Source of the DNA: an uncultured Acidobacteriota bacterium
Lineage (GTDB): Bacteria; Acidobacteriota; Terriglobia; Terriglobales; Acidobacteriaceae
Assembly: GCA_903851035.1 (NCBI GenBank)
Contig: CAINND010000078.1
Span: 1 to 64,000 of the forward strand
Length of the DNA: 64,000 nucleotides
Reading direction: 5' to 3'
The notes under the pieces are model-generated. The model was given only the letters and a program-made list of their open reading frames with translations, ran no database searches and was not told the origin of the DNA. This document shows positions 56,016 to 64,000 of this stretch, one piece after another; the first letter of the stretch is position 1; the number at the start of each line of letters is the position of its first letter. The translations under genes were made by a program, and so were the position numbers.

Positions 56016-56771
56016 CTAGCCCGCCATGCCGCCCATGCCAAAGGGCAGCTTGATGTCCGGACGAAGCTGCATCATCTCCGTCACGGTCAAAAAGACGAAG
56101 CCCTTGTCTTTGTATTCGGCAATCAGCTCGTCGGTGGCGCTGACGGTGTGGCTGCGGTCTTCTCCCATGCGCAGGTGCCCGCCATCGTGCAGCAGCACCA
56201 CTTCGCCGCCGGCAATCTGGCGCCGCGCGTGCTTCACTATCTCCGCCGGGGACTTGGCCGACCAGTCAAAGCAGGTCACCCGCCACATCACCGGAAACAT
56301 CTTCATCTCCTCCACCACCTTGAAGGTGCCGGGGCGGCGGCCGCCAAAGGGCGGACGGAAGAGGAAGGGCCGCTCGCCGGTGGCTTCTTCAATCGCCAAA
56401 TTGGTCTCTTCCAGTTCCTGGCGCAGCTTCGCCTCGCTGGAAAAAATCAGGTTCGGATGCGAGTAGCTGTGATTTCCAATGGCGTGCCCGGCCTGCTGCA
56501 CCGCCAGCGCAACTTCCGGATGCTGCCGCACATATTTGCCCAGCATGAAGAACGTTGCCGGAACCTGGTGTTTGGCCAGCACCTCCAGCAGCTTCATCGT
56601 CCAGGGATCGTTCGGTCCGTCGTCATAGGTAAGGGCCAATACCTTCAGGCCTTCTTTGACGCCGCTAAAGTTTGCGCCGTAGAGCTGCGACCATGGAACC
56701 ATGGTGTGTGCTCCGGCAAAGGTGGCGGCTCCGGCCGCCAGGGCTCCTGCTACATATCCAATCATCGTCAT
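56016..56771 (-). CDS. polysaccharide deacetylase (NodB homology), exported
   Basis: 251 residues. An N-terminal hydrophobic segment (MTMIGYVAGALAAGAATFAGAH) acts as signal or anchor. The NodB domain has the metal triad: TYDDGPN (Asp-Asp), HSYSH (His pair), and the RPPFGGRRP motif. The C-terminal LLHDGG is also present. It removes N- or O-acetyl groups from glycans such as peptidoglycan or exopolysaccharide. Divergent from the deoxynucleoside kinase gene. Confidence 0.92.
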   Translation of the reverse strand: MTMIGYVAGALAAGAATFAGAHTMVPWSQLYGANFSGVKEGLKVLALTYDDGPNDPWTMKLLEVLAKHQVPATFFMLGKYVRQHPEVALAVQQAGHAIGNHSYSHPNLIFSSEAKLRQELEETNLAIEEATGERPFLFRPPFGGRRPGTFKVVEEMKMFPVMWRVTCFDWSAKSPAEIVKHARRQIAGGEVVLLHDGGHLRMGEDRSHTVSATDELIAEYKDKGFVFLTVTEMMQLRPDIKLPFGMGGMAG

Positions 56772-56884
56772 GGATTTTATCGCTTTCCACCGCTCTGCGG
56801 AAAACAGCCGTTGCCCGCCCGCGCGCAGCGCGTTATGCTTCCCAAAGAGCCTGCTCCGTTCGCGCCGGCCCGCGACCCTTCACC

Positions 56885-57547
56885 ATGGCAAATTTCTTCG
56901 AACCATCCCGCTACATCGCCGTTGAAGGTCCCATCCGTGTCGGCAAAAGCACCCTGGCCCGCTACCTGGCCCAGCAGTTGCGCGGGCAACTCATTCAGGA
57001 GCCGGAAGATAACCCCTTTTTGACGGCTTTTTACCGGGACGAGCCGGGCGCCGCTTTCCAGGCGCAGATGTCCTTTCTAATCAGTCGCTTTGAGCAGCTA
57101 CACCCGCTGAACGAAGCGCGCAAATCGCAGAAGATCGTCATCACCGACTACATCTTTGAAAAAGATAAGCTCTTTGCCAACTTGAACTTGAATGACGACG
57201 AGCTGGCGGTTTACGACCGCTACTACAAGCTGCTGCGCGCCCAGGTGCCCACGCCGGACCTCGTCATCTACCTGCAGGCGCCCGTGGACGTGTTGCGTAA
57301 ACGGCTGCGCCGCAAGAACATATCGCAGGAAAAAGCCATCAGTGACGATTACATGGAAGAGGTGCTGAAGGCCTACGAACACTTCTTCTTCCACTACTCG
57401 GCCAGCGACCTGCTGGTGGTAAATACGGCAGAGATTGACTTTGTGGAGCGCAGCGAAGACCTGCAAACGCTGTTGCGCCGCGTCAGCGAGCCCATCAAGG
57501 GCACGCAGTATTTTCTTCCTTTGGGCTCGCAGGGAAATCAGGAATAG
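56885..57547 (+). CDS. deoxynucleoside kinase
   Basis: 220 residues from ATG 56885 (ribosome site weak). P-loop GPIRVGKST at about 15-23, then EPEDNPFL, DYIFEKDKLFA and the Arg-rich lid YLQAPVDVLRKRLRRKN. The family includes bacterial dGK/dCK/dAK enzymes, which phosphorylate deoxynucleosides in salvage; which substrate is used cannot be told. In the reading frame upstream (to 56672) there is no family sequence. Confidence 0.88.
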   Translation: MANFFEPSRYIAVEGPIRVGKSTLARYLAQQLRGQLIQEPEDNPFLTAFYRDEPGAAFQAQMSFLISRFEQLHPLNEARKSQKIVITDYIFEKDKLFANLNLNDDELAVYDRYYKLLRAQVPTPDLVIYLQAPVDVLRKRLRRKNISQEKAISDDYMEEVLKAYEHFFFHYSASDLLVVNTAEIDFVERSEDLQTLLRRVSEPIKGTQYFLPLGSQGNQE

Positions 57548-57691
57548 CCTCACCTTTTCATCTCATTTTTTGAAACTCTCTTCACAACTTATGCCCCATC
57601 AGTTGTTTACAATGGCGCATAGGTTCGGTTCCGGCCATGGCGGCGGAGCCCGCGCGCGCTTGGCGCACCACAGGTTTGCCGAGGTACAGGA

Positions 57692-58099
57692 ATGCCGTTA
57701 TTCGAGTGGAAGGACGAGTACTCGGTCAGCGTGCTGCGCTTTGACCGTGAGCATCAGAAACTCTTCAATCTTATCAACGAGTTGAACGATGCCATGGCGG
57801 AAGGGCGGGGGCGCTTTGTCGCCGTGCGCGTGCTGCGCGAATTGAGCGAGTACGCGCGCTGGCACTTCAGCGGCGAAGAATCGGCCATGCGGCGGGCCGG
57901 CTATCCTGATCTGGAACAACACATTACCGAGCATGAGACCTTCGTCAAAACGGTCAACGGCTACTACGAGCAGTACTCCGGCGGGCAGAGCGGCATTCCC
58001 ATCGATCTGCTTTATTTTCTGCGCGATTGGCTGACAAAACACATTCTGGAAAGCGACCGCCGGTACGCCGAATCGCTGAACAAAGCAGGCATCCACTAG
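57692..58099 (+). CDS. bacteriohemerythrin
   Basis: 135 residues. It binds O2 at a di-iron site. All ligands are visible: H21 (REHQKLF), H58 and E62 (WHFSGEE), H77 and H81 (HITEHE), H117 and D122 (WLTKHILESD). It begins with the typical WKDEYSVSVLRFDREHQ. The gene stands alone with a short 5' region. Possible roles are oxygen storage, sensing or iron handling. Confidence 0.95.
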   Translation: MPLFEWKDEYSVSVLRFDREHQKLFNLINELNDAMAEGRGRFVAVRVLRELSEYARWHFSGEESAMRRAGYPDLEQHITEHETFVKTVNGYYEQYSGGQSGIPIDLLYFLRDWLTKHILESDRRYAESLNKAGIH

Positions 58100-58123
58100 C
58101 CTGCAGCGGCGTAAAATAAGCGC

Positions 58124-58621
58124 ATGATCACCGCAGAAAGTCCCTTCTCCGTACTGACCGCCGTGGCCGCACCGGCGCTGCTTACCAACTCCTCTACCGT
58201 ATTGGTGCTCGGCCTGGGTAATCGCATTGCCCGCGTGGTGGATCGCACCCGCACCGTGGCCGGCGTGATGGCCCGCACCGAAGAGGGCTGCGAGTTGTAT
58301 ATGCGCCTGCAGCAGCAGGCCGGGCTGCTGGGCCGCCGCAGGGAATACCTGGGCCACGCTTTGCGCCTGGGCTATGCCGCGGTGGGTGGCTTTGCCGCCG
58401 AGGCCTTGGTGGCCGTGATGGGCGGAACCCTGGTGCATTACGAGTATCACTGGGAGGCGCGCCTGGCGGCACTGGCGGCATTGACCATTGGCTTTGCCAG
58501 CGTGGGCAGCCTGGTGATGGCCTGCGTGTACATGGTGCGGGAGACGGCCGTGGCCCTGGACAATCTGAGCGAAGAGGCCAAGACGGTGATGATGGAAGCC
58601 GCCCGCGAACTCCGCAAGTAG
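58124..58621 (+). CDS. DUF2721-family membrane protein
   Basis: 165 residues. The N-terminus ESPFSVLTAVAAPALLTNSSTVLVLGLGNRIARVVDR and the helical membrane segments around LGYAAVGGFAAEALVAVMGGTL and LAALTIGFASVGSLVMACVYMVRET fit DUF2721. Function unknown. It begins 24 bases after the hemerythrin gene, so the two may share a transcript. Confidence 0.8.
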   Translation: MITAESPFSVLTAVAAPALLTNSSTVLVLGLGNRIARVVDRTRTVAGVMARTEEGCELYMRLQQQAGLLGRRREYLGHALRLGYAAVGGFAAEALVAVMGGTLVHYEYHWEARLAALAALTIGFASVGSLVMACVYMVRETAVALDNLSEEAKTVMMEAARELRK

Positions 58622-58744
58622 AAACAAGCCCTGCTGTTTGCTCATGGCTTGGGAGCGGACTAGAATCAGCACGGCCAGCCGGGGCCAAACCCTTCCGGCA
58701 GACAGGTGGCATCCGCCCGCGGCGGAGCTGCACTGGAGGACACA

Positions 58745-59647
58745 ATGAGCATCACCACCGGAGACTTCCGGCAGCGCGTGGCCGTGCAGACGCTGGCCGA
58801 GAAGAAGCATCGCCACGAACCCATTATTTGCCTGACCGCCTATGACTACAGCGCCGCACGCCTGGCTGACGAAGCCGGCGTGGAGCTGGTGCTGGTGGGC
58901 GACAGCCTGGCCCAGGTAGTGCTGGGCTATGACAGCACTCTGCCGGTAACGATGGAAGAGATGCTGCATCACACGCACGCCACGCGGAGGGGCGTCAAGC
59001 GGGCCTTCCTTGTGGCTGACATGCCCTTTGGCAGCTATCACACGGGCGAGCAGCAGGCATTGGAGAACGCCACGCGCTTTGTGAAAGAGGCGGGCGCAGA
59101 GGCGGTGAAGATTGAAGGCGGCGTAAGCCGCGCGGCGCTGGTGCGGCGCATCATTGAGGCGGAGATTCCCGTGGTTGGCCACATCGGACTGACACCGCAG
59201 TCGGTACACAAGATGGGCGGCTACAAGGTGCAGGGCAAAACCGCGGCCGCCATGGATCAACTTCGTCGCGATGCTGCGGCCCTGGACGCGGCCGGAGTGT
59301 GCGCCCTGGTGCTGGAGGGGATTCCGCGCGAGCTGGCGGCAAAGATCACCGCCGAGGTTGCCACGCCAACGATTGGCATTGGCGCGGGGCCGGAGTGCGA
59401 CGGGCAGATATTGGTCTTCCACGATCTGCTCGGGCTGACCTTTAACGCCGCGCCGAAGTTTGTGCGGCGCTACGCGGCGGTCGGCGAGGCGATTACGGCG
59501 GCCATCCAGGCCTATGGTGAAGATGTGAAGCAGCGCAGCTTCCCCTCCGACGCGGAAAGTTATCATCTGCCGCGCGAGTCGCAGGCGGCGCTGGAAGCGC
59601 AGACATCTTCACGCACCATTCCACCGCTGGTGGCCAACAAGAAGTAA
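58745..59647 (+). CDS. panB: 3-methyl-2-oxobutanoate hydroxymethyltransferase
   Basis: 300 residues from ATG 58745. It makes ketopantoate with methylene-tetrahydrofolate. Motifs: CLTAYDYSAARLADEAGVELVLVGDSLAQVVLGYDSTLPVTMEEM, the metal-binding Asp in VADMPFGSYH, EAVKIEGG, HIGLTPQS and IGIGAGPECDGQILV. Separated from panC by one orphan gene. Confidence 0.96.
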   Translation: MSITTGDFRQRVAVQTLAEKKHRHEPIICLTAYDYSAARLADEAGVELVLVGDSLAQVVLGYDSTLPVTMEEMLHHTHATRRGVKRAFLVADMPFGSYHTGEQQALENATRFVKEAGAEAVKIEGGVSRAALVRRIIEAEIPVVGHIGLTPQSVHKMGGYKVQGKTAAAMDQLRRDAAALDAAGVCALVLEGIPRELAAKITAEVATPTIGIGAGPECDGQILVFHDLLGLTFNAAPKFVRRYAAVGEAITAAIQAYGEDVKQRSFPSDAESYHLPRESQAALEAQTSSRTIPPLVANKK

Positions 59648-59688
59648 GAGACGGAAAGCAGGATAGGCCTGAAAGCAGGACAGAGAAG

Positions 59689-60504
59689 ATGCGATTGACC
59701 GAGAAGAGATGCTTACTGGCGGCCACGTTGTGGTTGTGCGCAGCAATAGCCGTGGCGCAAAGCAGCGGCGGGGCCACTGCACCGGCAAATCCTGTGGCCA
59801 GCAAACCGGCGAGCACGGCGGCCAAGCCGAAGACGGCGACGAACACGCGCTCCACCACGGCGGCCAAAAAGCCGGCCACGCGCAGTGAATGCGTTGAAGC
59901 CGCCGGGCTGTGCGTGCTGGTTCCCGCAACATGGCAGCGGCTGGGCGACATCTTTGACGACCTGGGATTCGTGGTGGCAGAGCCGCACGCGGGGGTGGAC
60001 TCCGCGCTGTGGCCGCAGGTGAACGTGGCGGCCATCGATGTGCCTCCCGAGGAGACGACGCCCACCGGCGCACCCAGCCTGGACGCCGTGGTGCGGGTGC
60101 TGCTGACGCCGGATGGGACATTCCGCACGGCCGAGACGCAGCAGCGCACGCGCCTGCTGCTGAACGGCGCCGAGGCGCAGGTGCTGAAGGTGCTGCTGCG
60201 CGATGACGCGGGCAACACCAGCCAGGAAGAGGTCGCGCTGATTGACGGCGGCGACGAGGGCTTTGTGTACACCATCGCGCTGCGCTGCGCTCCGGAAGAG
60301 TACGCGCGGCTGGAGCCGGTCTTTCAACGAATCCTGCAAAGCTGGCGGGTAAAGCCCGATGACGGCGCGGATGCGGCGGCCGGCAAGGCGGATGCGGCGA
60401 AGGCTACGTCGGCAACACCGGCGGTGGATAAAAAGGCGATCACAGCGCAGCCCAGCGCGCCCCTTCCCGAAGCTCCGCGCACGGACGCCGCGCCCAAGCC
60501 GTAA
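59689..60504 (+). CDS. exported protein of unknown function, between panB and panC
   Basis: 271 residues. A signal peptide (to about residue 23, IAVAQSS) is followed by an Ala/Thr/Lys-rich linker (about 25-65). A folded part follows: SECVEAAGLCVLVPATWQRLGDIFDDLGFVVAEP, later FVYTIALRCAPEEYARLEPVFQRILQSWRV. The tail is a second low-complexity Pro/Ala stretch. The central part resembles small PsbP-like or photosystem-type lipoprotein-like domains (CVLVPATWQRLGD), but that is a weak impression. Function unknown. Confidence 0.65.
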   Translation: MRLTEKRCLLAATLWLCAAIAVAQSSGGATAPANPVASKPASTAAKPKTATNTRSTTAAKKPATRSECVEAAGLCVLVPATWQRLGDIFDDLGFVVAEPHAGVDSALWPQVNVAAIDVPPEETTPTGAPSLDAVVRVLLTPDGTFRTAETQQRTRLLLNGAEAQVLKVLLRDDAGNTSQEEVALIDGGDEGFVYTIALRCAPEEYARLEPVFQRILQSWRVKPDDGADAAAGKADAAKATSATPAVDKKAITAQPSAPLPEAPRTDAAPKP

Positions 60505-60561
60505 GGTTTGCCGCATGGGCGTGAGAGAAATGCAGAAAAGAAATCATCAAGAGGGTAAGTG

Positions 60562-61410
60562 ATGCAGGTGATACACGAGATTGCCGCCATGCAGGCGTGG
60601 AGCCTGCAAGCCGCGCGTGAGGGCCGCGCTGTGGGCTTTGTGCCCACCATGGGAGCATTGCACGCCGGTCACATCAGCCTGGTGCGGCTGGCAAAGGCGC
60701 GGGCGCAGGCAGTGGTTGTATCGATATTCGTCAATCCATTGCAGTTTGGCCCGACGGAAGATTACTCGCGCTATCCGCGCACGCTGGCCAGTGACTGCCG
60801 TCTGCTGGAGCCGGAGGGCGTGGACGTGGTCTTTGCCCCCTCGGCCGAGGAGATGTATCCCACGGACGCGGTGACCGTGGTTGAGGTAGCGGGGCTGAGT
60901 GAGCGTCTGGACGGCCAGTCGCGCCCCGGACACTTTCGCGGCGTGAGCACGGTGGTGGCAAAGCTTTTTGGCATTGTGCAACCGCGTGTGGCCGTCTTCG
61001 GTCAAAAGGATGCGGCGCAGGTGGCCGTGCTGCGGCGCATGGTGCGCGATCTGAATCTTCCGCTGGAGCTGGTGGTGGGTCCGATTGTGCGTGAGGCGGA
61101 CGGGCTGGCCCTGAGCTCACGCAATGCGTATCTCTCGCCCGACGAACGGAAGCAGGCCCTGGTGCTGCATCGCGCGCTAGGTCAGGTGGCGGAAGCGGCC
61201 GCTAAGGGCGAGCGCAGCGCACAGGCCCTGCAGGCGCTGGCCGAGCAGGTAATTGCCACCGAGCCCGGAGCGAAGCTTGATTACTGCGCGGTGGTCGATC
61301 CTGAAACGTTGTTGCCGGTGGCCGATACCGCTGGCGGCGCACTGGTGGCCGTGGCCGCCTACTTTGGCAACACCCGGCTGATCGACAATCTGCTGCTTGA
61401 CCGGGAGTAA
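60562..61410 (+). CDS. panC: pantothenate synthetase
   Basis: 282 residues from ATG 60562 (a GTG at 60559 is an alternative). It joins pantoate and beta-alanine with ATP. Motifs: FVPTMGALHAGHISLVRLAKA (HIGH-like), VSIFVNPLQFGPTEDYSRYPR, FGQKDAAQVAVLRRMVRDL, and READGLALSSRNAYLSP (KMSKS-like). With panB in the same short operon, pantothenate synthesis is covered except for ketopantoate reductase. Confidence 0.96.
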   Translation: MQVIHEIAAMQAWSLQAAREGRAVGFVPTMGALHAGHISLVRLAKARAQAVVVSIFVNPLQFGPTEDYSRYPRTLASDCRLLEPEGVDVVFAPSAEEMYPTDAVTVVEVAGLSERLDGQSRPGHFRGVSTVVAKLFGIVQPRVAVFGQKDAAQVAVLRRMVRDLNLPLELVVGPIVREADGLALSSRNAYLSPDERKQALVLHRALGQVAEAAAKGERSAQALQALAEQVIATEPGAKLDYCAVVDPETLLPVADTAGGALVAVAAYFGNTRLIDNLLLDRE

Positions 61411-61480
61411 CCTCGGGCGGCAAGTTCGTTGCCGGGCGAAGCATCCTGCACGCCGGTGTTGATGCTAAAATTCGCTTCTT

Positions 61481-63058
61481 ATGCGGCCTCTGCGAGTCTT
61501 CCTCTCACACACGTTTCTTCTGCTGCTTGTGTTGCTGGCGGCCGCGCCCGCAATGGCCGGCGGCAAGGCAAAATCGGCCGCTCCTACGCAAAGCGGAGTG
61601 ACGCATCGCGTGGATGCCATCCTCAACCGCGCCGAGCTGGCCAGCGGTTACTGGGGCGTGGCGGTGGAAGACATGGACACGGGCGCCGTAGTTTACGCCC
61701 ACAACGCCAACCGGCTGTTTACCCCCGCCAGCAACGCCAAGATGTTTACCACGGCGGCTGGGCTGGCCCTGGTGGGCAGCGACTACCGCTTCCGCACCAC
61801 GGTGGAGACCAACAAAGTTCCCGATAAATATGGACGCATTGCGGATGACGTGGTGCTGGTGGGGCGCGGCGATCCGAACCTGAGCGGGCGCGCCCTGCCC
61901 TACGCGCTGAAGACGCAGCATCCATGGCCGCCCGAACAGGTGCTTGTTGAACTGGCCGACCAGGTGGTGGCGCGCGGCGTCAAGGTGATTGACGGCGATC
62001 TGGTGGCCGATGACACCTTCTACACCTTTGAGCGTTACGCCGAGGGGTGGACCGAGGATGATCTGCTGTGGGATTACGGCGCGCCGGTCTCCGCCCTGGC
62101 CATCAACGACAATTCAGTCTTCCTCGGCGTGCAGCCGGGTGAGCATGTGGGCGAGCGCGCCTTCGTCACGCTGGAACCTTTTGCGAGCCTCTACGAATTA
62201 GTCAACCAGGTGACGACCGTTGCGGCGGGCACCGGGCCGCGCAAGGTGGGCATACGGCGACAGGCGGGAACGAATCGCATTGAGCTGTGGGGAACGATCC
62301 CCGCTGATGACTCCGGGCTGCACGAGAAGCTGGCAATCGAGGACCCGGCGGAATTCTGCGCGCGGCTGCTGGCCGATCTGCTGGCTCGCCGAGGGGTTAC
62401 CGTGCTGGGCAAAACCCGGGCGCGGCATTTGATGCCGGAGCAGGCGGAGGCTATTCGAACTGCGGCGGCGTTATCCGCAAACCCAACCTCCGCGCGGCCC
62501 AACCCGGTGGTGCTGGCCGAGCACATCTCCGCGCCGCTGGCGCAGGATGTGAAGGTGATCAACAAGGTGAGCCAGAACCTGCACACCGAGATGCTGCTGC
62601 GCCTGCTGGGACACGAAAAAAACGGCACAGGCTCAGTGGAATCCGGGCTGGAGGCCTTGAAGGGCTTTTTAACCACCGCCGGAATCAAGCCCGAGGAGTA
62701 CGTCTTTTTTGATGGCAGCGGCCTTTCGCGCAAGGACCTGATTACTCCGCACGCGGCCGTTACGCTGTTGCGCTACGCGGCGGCGCAGTCCTGGGGAATG
62801 ACCTTCCGCGACAGCCTGCCCAGGGCCGGGGTGGATGGCACGATGACCAACCGGCTGAAGTCCCTGCCGGCGGGCGCACGCGTGGAGGCCAAGACCGGCA
62901 CCCACGACCATGTCAACAGCCTCTCCGGCTACATTACGACCACCGATGGGCGTCGGCTGGCGTTCTCAATTTTAAGCAACAACCACCTGCTGGGCAGTCC
63001 CAAGGCTGCCGCGGTGATGGATGAAATTGTGATGGAGCTGGCGACGGGCAAGAACTAA
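61481..63058 (+). CDS. dacB: D-alanyl-D-alanine carboxypeptidase/endopeptidase, PBP4 (family S13)
   Basis: 525 residues. A signal peptide (about 1-26) is followed by the penicillin-binding fold. SxxK is SNAK (S84-K87, in FTPASNAKMFTT), SxN is SQN (in INKVSQNLHTEMLL), and KTG is AKTGTHD. A large insertion domain between them is typical of S13 enzymes. It cleaves D-Ala-D-Ala and meso-DAP crosslinks in the periplasm. Confidence 0.93.
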   Translation: MRPLRVFLSHTFLLLLVLLAAAPAMAGGKAKSAAPTQSGVTHRVDAILNRAELASGYWGVAVEDMDTGAVVYAHNANRLFTPASNAKMFTTAAGLALVGSDYRFRTTVETNKVPDKYGRIADDVVLVGRGDPNLSGRALPYALKTQHPWPPEQVLVELADQVVARGVKVIDGDLVADDTFYTFERYAEGWTEDDLLWDYGAPVSALAINDNSVFLGVQPGEHVGERAFVTLEPFASLYELVNQVTTVAAGTGPRKVGIRRQAGTNRIELWGTIPADDSGLHEKLAIEDPAEFCARLLADLLARRGVTVLGKTRARHLMPEQAEAIRTAAALSANPTSARPNPVVLAEHISAPLAQDVKVINKVSQNLHTEMLLRLLGHEKNGTGSVESGLEALKGFLTTAGIKPEEYVFFDGSGLSRKDLITPHAAVTLLRYAAAQSWGMTFRDSLPRAGVDGTMTNRLKSLPAGARVEAKTGTHDHVNSLSGYITTTDGRRLAFSILSNNHLLGSPKAAAVMDEIVMELATGKN

Positions 63059-63084
63059 ACGAGGGCTGGCCGGATTCGTGCCGG

Positions 63085-63450
63085 TTAGGAGAGCGAGTCC
63101 TCGTGAGGATACTCGACGCGCGCGTCGCCCACCTGCATGATGATGCGCTTGCTCTGCTTGAGCTCCAGGAATGTGCACGTCGGGCAGAGGCAGGAGTATT
63201 GCAGGGTTTCACCGGTAAGGCGCTCGGCGGTAATTGGGATGGCCAACCGCACCGCCTGCTGGCAATGCTGGCAGTGTCCGGCGCCGCCCTGTATGTAGTG
63301 CATGACGCCCCAGGCACGCAGCAGCCAGATGTCACGGTTCTGCGGGTCGCGGGTGGCTGAGTCGAGCAGGCCGAAGTACTCCTGCAAGGCGCTCTTGCGC
63401 TCCTGGCTCTTCTCCGTATTCACGTCCGCACGCCCATCGTCGGTAGTCAT
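63085..63450 (-). CDS. small Cys-rich soluble protein of unknown function
   Basis: 121 residues from ATG 63450. Two Cys clusters, HCQHCQQAV and SCLCPTC, could bind zinc. The rest is helical (KSQERKSALQEYFGLLDSATRDPQNRDIWLLRAWGVMHYIQ). A longer frame to 63780 runs over the next gene's start and is not credible. No ribosome site is clear. It ends 27 bases from the dacB stop, convergently. Confidence 0.55.
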   Translation of the reverse strand: MTTDDGRADVNTEKSQERKSALQEYFGLLDSATRDPQNRDIWLLRAWGVMHYIQGGAGHCQHCQQAVRLAIPITAERLTGETLQYSCLCPTCTFLELKQSKRIIMQVGDARVEYPHEDSLS

Positions 63451-63613
63451 CAGCATCATTGCAGCACCACCAACGACGGCGGGCAAGAGAAAATCCTGAA
63501 ATGTACCTCGGCGAGCATTACCCGCCGGGGTCACCGAAGTAAGCGCCGCTGCGGCGGTTGCCCGTGTTTGGATAGACTGAGCAGAACGACCGAACTGCCT
63601 GGGAGAGAGATTG

Positions 63614-64000
63614 ATGCTGAAAATCAGCACGGCCACGCGAGAGGACTGCGGCACCATTGTGGAGATGATTCGCGGCCTGGCCGAGTATGAAAAGCTGAGC
63701 CACCTGATGACGGCTACCGAGGCCGACCTGGAACGTGATGGCTTTGGCCCAACGCCGCGCTTCCACTGCCTGCTTGCCAAGTGGGATGACCAGCCTGCGG
63801 GCTTCGCCCTGTACTTTTACAACTATTCGACCTTTAAGGGGCGCGCCGGAATTTACCTGGAAGACCTCTTCGTGTGGCCTCGGCTGCGCGGCAAGGGCAT
63901 TGGCAAGGCTCTGCTGCTGGAGGTGGCGCGCATCGCCGTCGAAGAGGGCTGTGGGCGCTACGAGTGGCAGGTGCTGGACTGGAACCAGCCTTCGATTGAT
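63614..64000 (+). CDS. GNAT-family N-acetyltransferase, truncated by the window edge
   Basis: At least 129 residues, incomplete at the right end. The ATG at 63614 follows GGGAGAGAG. The first part reads LKISTATREDCGTIVEMIRGLAEYEKLSH, then GFALYFYNYSTFKGRAGIYLEDLFVWPRLRGKGIGKALL, with the acetyl-CoA loop RLRGKGIGKALL. YEKL and the LEDLFV segment are typical of the diamine/thialysine acetyltransferase branch. Likely acts on a polyamine-like amine. Confidence 0.85.
   Translation, partial: MLKISTATREDCGTIVEMIRGLAEYEKLSHLMTATEADLERDGFGPTPRFHCLLAKWDDQPAGFALYFYNYSTFKGRAGIYLEDLFVWPRLRGKGIGKALLLEVARIAVEEGCGRYEWQVLDWNQPSID

Overview
The window looks like chromosomal sequence of a GC-rich, Gram-negative soil-type bacterium. 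The most likely group is Acidobacteriota (Terriglobia-like). That is an inference from gene style: an RND efflux pump with an outer-membrane lipoprotein, TonB-type C-terminal domains, many secreted orphan proteins and sparse short operons. No rRNA or other decisive taxonomic marker is present. Most genes are housekeeping and most intergenic gaps are short.

Layout. 1-15 kb: tRNA-Thr, an anchored orphan protein, an OppD/DppD-type ATPase, a VanX-like dipeptidase fused to TonB-type domains, a deiodinase-like thioredoxin-fold protein, an M13 metallopeptidase with a frameshift near its start, an AT-richer alpha/beta-hydrolase gene that looks acquired, aconitase, BirA plus a hotdog protein, and YceI. 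15-19.3 kb: a tightly overlapping operon of bcp, an HXXEE membrane protein, a 3-methyladenine glycosylase, folP and a class II photolyase. This ends at a 116-bp AT-rich element with inverted-repeat ends. 19.4-22 kb: dtd, then two tandem acyl carrier protein genes and fabF. 22-29 kb: a TetR regulator divergent from a three-gene RND efflux operon. 28.8-33 kb: a hybrid sensor kinase divergent from a small secreted peptide gene, a seven-helix membrane protein and a small helical protein; this trio is the best candidate for an undescribed system. 33-37.7 kb: an ACT-domain protein divergent from ilvB-ilvN, and an APC permease. 37.7-41.8 kb: orphan secreted and membrane proteins, a CBS-domain protein, a MerR regulator and, upstream of it, a promoter, folded RNA and terminator on the minus strand that look like an unannotated ncRNA or leader.

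41.8-64 kb: tdh-kbl (threonine to glycine), a GIY-YIG-like gene, recQ, pyrR-pyrB-pyrC, a zinc-ribbon membrane protein, a lipoprotein, mntH, purD-purE, a rhodanese/ECF sigma/OsmC operon, a polysaccharide deacetylase divergent from a deoxynucleoside kinase, bacteriohemerythrin, DUF2721, panB-orphan-panC, a PBP4-type dacB, a Cys-rich small protein, and a GNAT gene cut by the window edge.

Working together: biosynthesis is represented by branched-chain amino acids and pantothenate (ilvBN, panB, panC), pyrimidines and purines (pyrRBC, purDE), folate (folP) and fatty acids (acpP x2, fabF). Stress and repair are represented by bcp, osmC, phr, the glycosylase and recQ. No CRISPR array, prophage, insertion sequence or replication origin was seen. 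All functional names come from reading motifs by eye; no database search was run.
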